A stretch of DNA of 10,583 bases, taken from positions 1 through 10,583 of the forward strand of contig CALGGX010000277.1 of NCBI GenBank assembly GCA_937916025.1. Direction: 5' to 3'. The stretch comes from an uncultured Selenomonadales bacterium (GTDB taxonomy: Bacteria; Bacillota_C; Negativicutes; Selenomonadales; Selenomonadaceae). The position numbers and the translations under genes were made by a program. The notes under the pieces are model-generated. The model searched no databases. It saw only the letters and a list, made by a program, of their open reading frames with translations, and had not been told where the DNA came from. Below, piece after piece: positions 1 through 6,904 of the stretch (the stretch's first letter is position 1; each line of letters opens with the position of its first letter).

Positions 1-738
1 AACACAATCGAGCCGGAAGAAGATGAAACTATGCCTACTGAGACGGCGGGCGGTTTCAATTCTTACGATTCGGATTTGGTTTTCATGCCGAGTTTTTGGA
101 GTGGCAGCAGTGCTCTTCGCGGCACGAACACCAATGACAAGATCGAAAACACTAAGGATAACATCATGCTCTACGGCTTTTCGGGCAACGATACGATCAT
201 CAACTACGGCAAGAACGTGACCATCAACGGCGGGGCAGGCAATGATACCATTCTTATCGGCAGCGGATATAATGACGGTGACCTTTATTTTGATGTATCC
301 GGCGGCAATAACGTGTATCAATTCGGTGCGAAGGACGGCAAAGATGTTGTTTACGGCTTCGATTTGGACGATACTCTTCAAATCACATCCGGCTCGATTG
401 ATGATTATTATGCCGTCGGCGATGATTTCGTCGTCGAAGTTGTGAGTGGCAATGATACTGCCATCATCACATTGACGGCTATGGCAGATTATATGATTGC
501 GGTGCGTGATATCAAAGGCGAAATTAGTTATCTCACTGCAGAAGTCAATTCGGAGTTGCCGATTGCTTCTACCAACGAATATTGGTTCGAGCAGGACGAG
601 CAGTTGAATGATGTCTCTCCGCTCGACGAGATCATTCAAACAGACGTGCCTGTCGAGCTGAATTTCGACCGGCTTTCGGAAACATTCAAACCGAAACTCG
701 AGATTGCGAGCTCCGCGCGGCTCCGTAAACAGAAATAA
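1..738 (+). CDS. RTX-type calcium-binding repeat protein, C-terminal part (5' end outside window)
   Basis: The frame is open from base 1 to the TAA at 736-738, giving 245 residues in the window. The first ATG is at 31, but the frame continues upstream of it, so I treat the gene as 5'-truncated by the window edge. Two RTX-type nonapeptides are visible, GFSGNDTII and GGAGNDTIL (residues 49-57 and 67-75 counted from the ATG at 31). They are followed by Asp/Asn/Gly-rich beta-roll-like sequence (about 80-150) ending in GNDTAIITL. In this family such repeats bind calcium and fold outside the cell, usually after type I secretion. The last 30 residues are basic (ending LRKQK), which is unlike the usual type I secretion tail, so the export route is uncertain. 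The gene converges on the glycosyltransferase train across a 55-bp gap. A surface adhesin or S-layer-like role is inference. Confidence 0.7.
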   Translation, partial: NTIEPEEDETMPTETAGGFNSYDSDLVFMPSFWSGSSALRGTNTNDKIENTKDNIMLYGFSGNDTIINYGKNVTINGGAGNDTILIGSGYNDGDLYFDVSGGNNVYQFGAKDGKDVVYGFDLDDTLQITSGSIDDYYAVGDDFVVEVVSGNDTAIITLTAMADYMIAVRDIKGEISYLTAEVNSELPIASTNEYWFEQDEQLNDVSPLDEIIQTDVPVELNFDRLSETFKPKLEIASSARLRKQK

Positions 739-740
739 AT

Positions 741-771
741 CGCCGCATTTTCAAAATTCTGCTCTGCGGCG
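741..771 (-). terminator. Putative intrinsic terminator of the minus-strand gene train
   Basis: CGCCGCA at 741-747 is complementary to TGCGGCG at 765-771, giving a 7-bp GC-rich stem with a 17-nt loop in the gap between convergent genes. Read on the minus strand, the stem is followed by ATTTATTT, a T-rich tail suitable for terminating the glycosyltransferase transcript. Read on the plus strand, the following bases are GC-rich, so it would be weak for the RTX gene. The loop is large and the stem short, hence modest confidence. Confidence 0.4.
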
Positions 772-793
772 GCGGGCTTTGTCACGAAATACA

Positions 794-2359
794 TCATTCG
801 ATTTCGATCTGTACGGCGTTCAATGCCGATTTTGAGATCAATTTTTCGCCGTCACTCGCCCATTTGCTCCATTTGTCGTCGAAATTGTGTATCCGATATC
901 GGATATGCATTTCGGCGTCGATCAATCGGATGCTCAATCCGAAGACGGCTTTTCCTTTTCCGACGGTGCCCGCCGTCTTTTTGTTTCCAACAGACTCGCT
1001 CCAACCTTCATTCGGATAATACACCGAACAGGCGATATCGCTATACGGCTTCAGAAAGTAAATTCGCAACGCCTGCAAACTCAATTTTTGATCGACGACG
1101 CCGTTCACTTCGCCGCCGAGACTCGACGGGAGCCAACCCTTTTTTGCAATATGCGTTTCATAACACAGTAAAGGTTTTTCCGACTTCACCTGACATTCAA
1201 ACAACGAGCCGCGATTGTACACCGACTTCAGAGAATCGATGCGCTTCTGCAGATGTTCCGGCTGCGAAAAATATTTGCACCAATGACTGATATAATCGTC
1301 GACAACATTCGGAGGCAGACGATCGTCAAGCGCAATTTCTTCGCCGAAGTGATCTCGAACAAATTGTTGCCAATATTCCGTTGCTCCGACAAGATTGACG
1401 CCCGCGCCCTGCTCGGCATACAAAAAATTACGCGCGGTCGAGACAATGTACCAATCAATACCCGTTGCCTCATTGATCAAACACTGCCGACAACGGAATG
1501 CGTCGAAACGCGTGAGCATCGTGAATTTCACGCCCGGGCGACAAAACAAACTCCAATGCGCGAGAGTACCGAGAAATGTCGCGATTTCGTCCGCGCCCGT
1601 GATCAGCGATATCTGATCGGCAATCGACAGTTTCTCCGGCGCGACGATTTTGAAGCCCCGCGCGGCGTAAAAATCCTCGAAATACTTCATGTTGGCAATG
1701 TAATTCTTCGTGTGCAAATCCAAACTCCGAGTCAAAAACAATTTCTTGACTCCGTCGAGCGGTCGAATGCGCGAGGCAATCCGACGATACGGCAACAGAA
1801 ATTTCGACGTGAAGTCTTCTTTGATGTAAGCGGCTTGATCCGGCACGATGATCGATTTAAACCGAGTCGGCTTATCGACAAACAAAATACGATCTTCCGG
1901 CAAGCCCAGCAGATCAAACAGCTTGTAAACCCAGCGACCGACTTTCCAATTGAACAGATTGAAAAAGGCAACCTTCAATCCCGCCGTTTGAAATTCGAGC
2001 AGGAACCACATTCGTGACAAATCTTCGCTGATGAAATGTCCGAAATGGCAAGTCAAGCCGCCGCCGAAAATCACTTCTTCGTCCGACTTGGCGATTGATG
2101 TTGCGTCGAGCTCGATCGTCGAATTTTCATCGCGCTTATCGGCATATAAATTGTCGTAACCGGCAAAGAATTTCAAATCCGCATCGAAAATGCCGCCGCT
2201 TCCGAACTGATCGTCTTTCTTTTGCGGAGGAACGAGAATGCCGTTTTGGAGCTTCCGAACGCGAAGTTCCCGATCCGAAAAGTATTTCTTGCCGCATTGA
2301 CGTTGCCAATACTCAAAATTCGGCACGTACAATCGAGATTTCAATTCTTTTTCGTCCAT
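794..2359 (-). CDS. GT61-type glycosyltransferase with C-terminal ChW-like repeats, paralogue 3 (last in operon)
   Basis: A 521-residue protein, third of three tandem paralogues. The core looks like the GT61/DUF563 glycosyltransferase family: CHFGHF followed by SRMW (about 104-118), KKLFLTRS (about 205-212), then APEKLS...DQISLITGADE running into IATFLGTLAHWSLF (about 240-272), the equivalent of the family's rGF-x-vv-Pe...Q...GA-Hgagl-n-lF block. The last 125 residues form three ChW-like units at about 398-435, 444-480 and 486-521. The first two carry a Gly-Trp pair, the third only the Trp, and they end in ALRIYF, GLSIRL and AVQIEI. No signal peptide or membrane span is seen, so it is probably cytoplasmic, using a nucleotide sugar on a surface glycan or protein; the substrate is unknown. 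I chose the ATG at 2359, which has GGGAG 8 nt upstream. The in-frame TTG at 2365 is too close to that site. The start lies 2 nt after the TGA of the gene upstream. It lacks the Cys-Ile-Asp-Glu-Ala-Tyr segment (residues 84-89 of the second paralogue, 85-90 of the first) shared by the other two. Confidence 0.75.
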   Translation of the reverse strand: MDEKELKSRLYVPNFEYWQRQCGKKYFSDRELRVRKLQNGILVPPQKKDDQFGSGGIFDADLKFFAGYDNLYADKRDENSTIELDATSIAKSDEEVIFGGGLTCHFGHFISEDLSRMWFLLEFQTAGLKVAFFNLFNWKVGRWVYKLFDLLGLPEDRILFVDKPTRFKSIIVPDQAAYIKEDFTSKFLLPYRRIASRIRPLDGVKKLFLTRSLDLHTKNYIANMKYFEDFYAARGFKIVAPEKLSIADQISLITGADEIATFLGTLAHWSLFCRPGVKFTMLTRFDAFRCRQCLINEATGIDWYIVSTARNFLYAEQGAGVNLVGATEYWQQFVRDHFGEEIALDDRLPPNVVDDYISHWCKYFSQPEHLQKRIDSLKSVYNRGSLFECQVKSEKPLLCYETHIAKKGWLPSSLGGEVNGVVDQKLSLQALRIYFLKPYSDIACSVYYPNEGWSESVGNKKTAGTVGKGKAVFGLSIRLIDAEMHIRYRIHNFDDKWSKWASDGEKLISKSALNAVQIEIE

Positions 2360-2361
2360 AA

Positions 2362-3990
2362 TCAAAACTCCCGCTCCGAATCTTTCAATACAAGTTCGAT
2401 CTGAACACCGTCAAGCGCGTGATTTTCCGAAACAAGTTCCTCGCCGTTTCGACGCCGTTCGCTCCAAACGCCGTCGACGTTGTGAATGCGATAAACGACA
2501 TCAAACTTCCGCGCGAGGTCTTCGCCGAGTTTTATTCGCAAGCCGTAAATCGATTTGTCTTTTCCCGTCGTTCCCGACTGCATTCGATTGGAAGCCGTCT
2601 TCGTCCATCCTTCTTTCGGATAATAAACCGAATGGAAAACATCCGCCGCCGGTTCGGAAAAATAAATCCGCAATGCCTGCAATTCGTATTTTTTATCGAT
2701 CGCGCCGCCGATATCGCCTTCAATATTGACGGGCAACCAACCGCGTTGCGCCGAATGCAGTTGATAGCACAGCACCGGACGTTTCAATTTGATTTTCGCT
2801 TCCGTCAGCGATATGCGACTGTAGAGATTTTCGAGCGTCGAAATACGCTTTTTGACACTCGCCGCACTGCCGAAATATTTGCACCACCGCTCGATGTAAT
2901 CGTCGACGATTTTACCGGGCATGCGCGCGTTCGGATCGAGTCGAATGCCGTAATGTTCGAGTGCATACGCCTTCCAATAGTCCGTCGAGCCGAGCAGACA
3001 CACGCCGCCGCCCTGTTCCGCGTACAAAAAATTCATCGCGCAACTTACAAAATACCAATCGATTCCGACCGCATCATTGATCAAACACTGCCGCGAGGCA
3101 ATTTCGTCGACACGATTGAGAAAAGTCCATTTCGCGCCGACATGACTGAAAAGACTCCAATGCGCGAGAGTGCCGAGAAATGTTGCGACTTCATCCGCTC
3201 CCGTTATCAACGCGATTTGATCAATCACCGAAAGCTCCTCCGGCGCAATCACTTGAAAACCGCGCTGTTGAAAAAACTGCTCGAAATACTCTTGATTGAC
3301 GAGTGTCATTGCCGACTTCAGATTTTTTCCGCGCGTCAAAAACAATTTTTTTGCATTAAACGGTCGAATGCGACGGGCGATATGTTTGAACGGAAGCATA
3401 AATTCGCGCGTGTAATCGTATTTGATGCGCACCGACTGATCCGGAACGAGCACCGCGCGGAATTGCGCAGGCTTTTCGAGGATCACGACGCGATCTTCCG
3501 GCAAGCCGAGCAGATCGAAGAATTGATAAACCCAATTTTTGAGCTCCTGCAACGGCGAAGTCTTCAGCATGATGAAGACGACGCGCCGCCGATCTTCGGG
3601 ATTTTCGACGACATACCACATTCTCGACAGGCACTCGGTAATGAAATGTCCGAAATGACAAACCAAAATGCCGCCGAAGATCACTTCATCCGAAAACAGC
3701 TCGAGTTCTTTCGGCTCGATCGGATACGCTTCGTCGATGCAATACGCGCCGTTCTTTTTTCCGGGCGGCTGATTGTTGTAACCCGCGACAAAATTCCGCT
3801 CTTCATCGCAAACGCCGCCGCGACAGTGATATTGATTCTGCCCTTCGATCCGACGTGTCGGCAGAATGATTCCGTTTTCGACGGTGCGGACTTCGAGTTT
3901 TCGATCCGAAAAAAAATTCTTCGAGCAATGACGCCGCCAATGTTCAAAGTTCGGAAGATACAGCCGCCGTTGCAATTCTGTTTCATTCAT
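2362..3990 (-). CDS. GT61-type glycosyltransferase with C-terminal ChW-like repeats, paralogue 2
   Basis: A 542-residue protein, the middle of three tandem paralogues. It opens like the others, with LYLPNFEHW at 10-18 and an NGIILP motif at 39-44. GT61-like signatures are CHFGHF (111-116) with SRMW (122-125), KKLFLTR (214-220), and GADEVATFLGTLAHWSLF (264-281). Three ChW-like repeats follow at about 407-444, 453-489 and 498-534. Their aromatic anchors are GW at 417-418, GW at 461-462 and W509, and the second carries SGTTGK in place of the usual AGT-G-G. The N-terminal half resembles the first paralogue (shared CIDEAYPIE and RRVVF), so these two look like the closer pair there. Its ATG shares ATGA with the stop of the gene upstream, and AAGGAG sits 8 nt before it, so translation is probably coupled. 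No secretion signal is seen. Sugar donor and acceptor cannot be deduced. Confidence 0.75.
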   Translation of the reverse strand: MNETELQRRLYLPNFEHWRRHCSKNFFSDRKLEVRTVENGIILPTRRIEGQNQYHCRGGVCDEERNFVAGYNNQPPGKKNGAYCIDEAYPIEPKELELFSDEVIFGGILVCHFGHFITECLSRMWYVVENPEDRRRVVFIMLKTSPLQELKNWVYQFFDLLGLPEDRVVILEKPAQFRAVLVPDQSVRIKYDYTREFMLPFKHIARRIRPFNAKKLFLTRGKNLKSAMTLVNQEYFEQFFQQRGFQVIAPEELSVIDQIALITGADEVATFLGTLAHWSLFSHVGAKWTFLNRVDEIASRQCLINDAVGIDWYFVSCAMNFLYAEQGGGVCLLGSTDYWKAYALEHYGIRLDPNARMPGKIVDDYIERWCKYFGSAASVKKRISTLENLYSRISLTEAKIKLKRPVLCYQLHSAQRGWLPVNIEGDIGGAIDKKYELQALRIYFSEPAADVFHSVYYPKEGWTKTASNRMQSGTTGKDKSIYGLRIKLGEDLARKFDVVYRIHNVDGVWSERRRNGEELVSENHALDGVQIELVLKDSEREF

Positions 3991-5609
3991 TGAACCTTCT
4001 CCTTCGGCAACAATTTGATCTGAACGGCATCAACCGCATAATCTTTTGACATAATCTTTGCGCCGTTTCCGAACCAACCGCTCCATTCTCTGTTGAAATT
4101 GTGCAGTCGATAAACGACATTAAAATGCGCCGCCTGCTCGCCGCGCAAGACAATGCTCAGCCCATGAACGGCTTTTCCTTTTCCGACGGTGCCCGCCTGC
4201 TCGCCGTTTGAAACCGTTTTGCTCCAACCTTCCTCGGGATAATAAACCGCGTAGCTCACATCGCAAAACTGTTCGGAGAAACAGATTTTGATCGCCTGAA
4301 AGCTCAAATTTTCATTGACGGTGCCGCATATATCGCCCTCGACATTGACCGGCATCCAGCCCTTTCGCTCCGAATGCCCCTCAAAGCAGAGTATCGGACG
4401 GTTGAGTTTCAATTGCATTTCGAGCAACGACAGGCGACTGTACAGCTTTTTGAATGTATTGACTTGCGTCTTAAGATGCTCCGGTTTAGAGAAGTAACTG
4501 CACCAATGTCTGACATAATCATCGAAAACCGCCGCCGGAACCCGTTCTTCGCGTTCGTCCGCACGCTCGCCGAATCGATCGAAAACATATTGCCGCCAAT
4601 AGTCCGTCGAGCCGATCAAACATACTCCGCCGCCTTGCGCCGATTGCATGAAATTTTTCGACGTGCTGACGAAATACCAATCAATTCCCGTTGCTTCGTT
4701 GATCAGGCATTGCCGAGTCGTAAATTCGTCGACGCGCGTCAAAAACGTCCACTTCACGCCCGGGCGGCAGAATAAACTCCAATGCGCGAGAGTGCCGAGA
4801 AATGCGGCAATTTCGTCCGCGCCGGCGATCATCGCGATCTGTTCTCGGATCGGCAGAGTTTCGGGAGCGACTACTTTATAGCCGTGCGCTCGATAGAATT
4901 CCTCGAAATAATCTTGGTTTGCGAGATACATTTGCGATTTCAGATCTTTGCTCCGCGTCAAAAAGATTTTTTTCGGAGTTTCGCGCGGCTCGACATTTTC
5001 AACCGCCTTTCGGAACGGCAACAGAAATTTCGACGTGTAATTGAATTTTATGCGCGAAGACTGCTCCGGCACGATCACTTTTGAGAATTGCGTCGGTTTG
5101 TCGAGAATGACAATTCGATCTTCCGATAAGCCGATCAGCGAAAACAATTCGTAAAGCCACGGCGAGACTTGCCAAGTGTTGACTTTCAGAAAGACGACGC
5201 GCCTTTGATCGTCCGGATTCTCGACAACGTACCACATCCGCGACAAACATTCGGTAATGATATGTCCGAAATGGCAAATTAACGCGCCGCCCCAAATCAC
5301 TTCTTCATTCGATTGCTCGATTTCCGTGCGCTCGATCGGATACGCCTCGTCGATGCAACACCAGCCGTTGAGTTTGCCCGGCGCAATATTGCTGTAACCG
5401 GCAACGAATTTCAAATTACGATTGCACACGCCGCCGACGTACCGATGATCTTCTTTGTATTCCTTCTTCCGCGCGGGCAGAATGATTCCGTTTTCGACGG
5501 ATTTGACTGTCGGCTCACGCTCGGAGAAATATTTTTTCGTACAGAGTTTCTTCCAATGCTCGAAGTTCGGAACATACAATCGTTGCCGCAATTCGTTGTC
5601 ACTGATCAT
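3987..5609 (-). CDS. GT61-type glycosyltransferase with C-terminal ChW-like repeats, paralogue 1 (first of three)
   Basis: A 540-residue protein whose start overlaps the end of ctpA by 11 bp. AAGGAAG lies about 6 nt before the ATG, inside the ctpA coding sequence. GT61-like signatures are CHFGHI (112-117) with SRMW (123-126), KKIFLTRS (213-220), and GADEIAAFLGTLAHWSLF (263-280). The C-terminus has the clearest ChW-like repeats of the three genes. Unit 1 (about 407-444) has GW at 417-418 and ends QAIKICF. Unit 2 (about 453-489) has EEGW, SNGEQAGTVGKGK and GLSIVL. Unit 3 (about 498-534) has VVYRLHN, W509, W512, GNG and AVQIKL. The ChW family is known for about 36-50-residue repeats with an invariant Gly-Trp, mostly in secreted clostridial proteins. 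No signal peptide is present here, so the repeats would act inside the cell, perhaps binding acceptor or partner enzymes (inference). Confidence 0.76.
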   Translation of the reverse strand: MISDNELRQRLYVPNFEHWKKLCTKKYFSEREPTVKSVENGIILPARKKEYKEDHRYVGGVCNRNLKFVAGYSNIAPGKLNGWCCIDEAYPIERTEIEQSNEEVIWGGALICHFGHIITECLSRMWYVVENPDDQRRVVFLKVNTWQVSPWLYELFSLIGLSEDRIVILDKPTQFSKVIVPEQSSRIKFNYTSKFLLPFRKAVENVEPRETPKKIFLTRSKDLKSQMYLANQDYFEEFYRAHGYKVVAPETLPIREQIAMIAGADEIAAFLGTLAHWSLFCRPGVKWTFLTRVDEFTTRQCLINEATGIDWYFVSTSKNFMQSAQGGGVCLIGSTDYWRQYVFDRFGERADEREERVPAAVFDDYVRHWCSYFSKPEHLKTQVNTFKKLYSRLSLLEMQLKLNRPILCFEGHSERKGWMPVNVEGDICGTVNENLSFQAIKICFSEQFCDVSYAVYYPEEGWSKTVSNGEQAGTVGKGKAVHGLSIVLRGEQAAHFNVVYRLHNFNREWSGWFGNGAKIMSKDYAVDAVQIKLLPKEKVQ

Positions 5610-6798
5610 TCGATTCTTCCTTTGTCATGAGTTTGTCATTAAGAATTTCAAAACCCTTGGCGAGTTGCACGTCGTCGTCGAGATTAATTTCCGCGCTGAA
5701 CATTCGCGGCATCAACAGCCGATTCGATTTGATCTCAACGTCCGGCTCGATGCCGACTCCGTCGATGCTCCGCTCATTCGGCGTGTAATATTTTGCGATT
5801 GTCAATTTCAAACCGTCTTCATGAAACATCGGCATGACCGTCTGAACCGAGCCCTTGCCGTAGGATTTCGTCCCGACGATCGTCGCCGCCTTCGTATCCT
5901 GCAATGCGCCGGCGAGCAATTCCGACGCGCTCGCGCTGTTTTGATCCATCAGCACGACAATCGGATATTTCGTCCTCTCGAGATCAGATTCGTAGACTTC
6001 TTTCGAGCCGTCGCGTTGAATGACGGAAACAATCGGTCCCTTCGGCACTATTTCTTTGGCGACTTCGACGCAGGAAGTAATAACGCCGCCGGGATTTTCG
6101 CGAAGATCGAGAATGAAGCCCTTCATATCTTTCGACGCAAGATCATTCAACGCCGCGCGGAACTCTTCGCCGGTTTTTTCGCTGAACGACGTAATTCTGA
6201 TATAGCCGATCTTGTCGTCGAGCATCTTGTCGGCAACGGTTTTGACATTGATCACATCGCGCTTGATGGTGTAAATTTGATCTTTCTGCCCTTCGCGCCC
6301 GATCAAAAGATCAACGGACGTACCGGCTTCGCCGCGAATTTTGATTGCAACTTCGTCGGGAACGATCTCGGTGACGGGAGTGCCGTCGACGGCGAGAATG
6401 TTATCGCCCGCCATCAAACCCGCCGCTTCGCCGGGCGAGTTCGGCATTACTGAAATGACTTGCACGCCGCCGTTTTTAAAGCCCATGTACACTCCGATGC
6501 CGCCGAAACTTCCGCTCGTATCGGATTTGACTTGATTGTACAGCCGTTGATCGAGATAAACCGAATGCGGATCGCCGAGCGAATGCACCATGCCGCCGAT
6601 TGCGCCGTCGATCATTTTTGTATAGTCGACGGTCTCGATGTAATTCTGCTCGATGAAATGCATAGCCGAAAGCAGTCGCGCGAGATTTGCCGCCCGTCCG
6701 AAATTGAGCTCGAGCATGAAACAGATGCCCGCGATCGTCAATACGGAAGACAGTAACGCCGCAAGCACCACGTACATAAATATTTTTCTTTTACTCAT
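5599..6798 (-). CDS. ctpA: S41 family C-terminal processing protease (CtpA/CtpB type)
   Basis: A 399-residue membrane-anchored serine protease. An N-terminal hydrophobic helix (about 8-29) anchors it, with the rest outside the cytoplasmic membrane. A PDZ domain covers about 97-165 (GGIGVYMGF, SPGEAAGLMAGD). The S41 core follows: LRENPGG (232-238), NSASASELLAGALQD (287-301) and KSYGKGSVQ (311-319). By comparison with Bacillus CtpB, the nucleophile is S290, the general base K315 and the assisting residue Q319; their 25- and 4-residue spacings match the family. These proteases trim envelope proteins and can control peptidoglycan hydrolases, which fits the M23 gene upstream. I chose the ATG at 6798, which follows GGGGTGAT. 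The alternative TTG at 6819 falls inside the palindromic repeat and would put seven extra residues before the signal anchor. The end overlaps the first glycosyltransferase by 11 bp. Confidence 0.93.
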   Translation of the reverse strand: MSKRKIFMYVVLAALLSSVLTIAGICFMLELNFGRAANLARLLSAMHFIEQNYIETVDYTKMIDGAIGGMVHSLGDPHSVYLDQRLYNQVKSDTSGSFGGIGVYMGFKNGGVQVISVMPNSPGEAAGLMAGDNILAVDGTPVTEIVPDEVAIKIRGEAGTSVDLLIGREGQKDQIYTIKRDVINVKTVADKMLDDKIGYIRITSFSEKTGEEFRAALNDLASKDMKGFILDLRENPGGVITSCVEVAKEIVPKGPIVSVIQRDGSKEVYESDLERTKYPIVVLMDQNSASASELLAGALQDTKAATIVGTKSYGKGSVQTVMPMFHEDGLKLTIAKYYTPNERSIDGVGIEPDVEIKSNRLLMPRMFSAEINLDDDVQLAKGFEILNDKLMTKEESNDQ

Positions 6799-6816
6799 CC
6801 AATCACCCCGGAAAAG

Positions 6817-6904
6817 CAATGCGTAATGCGTAATTCGTAATTTGGAATGAGGAATTGAAAACCCGGTCTCTTAATTCCTAATTACGCATTACGAATTACG
6901 AATT
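6817..6904. repeat. Palindromic heptamer-array repeat, intergenic copy between envC and ctpA
   Basis: The left arm 6818-6842 consists of GCGTAAT/TCGTAAT heptamers. The right arm 6880-6904 is its reverse complement, with 3 mismatches in 25, all at the variable first base of a heptamer; the mispairs would mostly be G-U in RNA. An inner pairing (AGGAATT near 6850 with AATTCCT near 6873) extends the stem. The unit fills almost the whole gap between the two genes and touches the envC stop codon. It shares GAAAAGCAATGCGTAAT (6811-6827) exactly with 10390-10406. It has no T-rich tail on the minus strand, so it is not an obvious terminator. A role in transcript stability or in separating envC from ctpA expression is possible. 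Confidence 0.8.

Noticed and set aside
2419..3993. A plus-strand open frame of 524 codons covering nearly all of glycosyltransferase paralogue 2
   Set aside because: It is exactly antisense to a well-supported gene with family motifs, and its translation has no recognisable domain. The opposite frame is open because of codon bias in the real gene. Shorter antisense frames occur over the other two paralogues.
5455..6453. A plus-strand open frame of 332 codons over ctpA and the end of the first glycosyltransferase
   Set aside because: It spans two confirmed minus-strand genes and gives an Arg/Phe/Asp-rich translation without motifs, typical of a shadow frame.
6817..6904. The heptamer arrays as a CRISPR array or an insertion sequence
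   Set aside because: The units are 7 bp, without spacers, and arranged as inverted arms; there is no transposase frame, and the elements are only about 80-90 bp.
6817..6904. The intergenic palindrome as an intrinsic terminator between envC and ctpA
   Set aside because: The arms are AT-rich with no T run after the stem in the minus-strand direction, and no clear new promoter for ctpA was found downstream of it.
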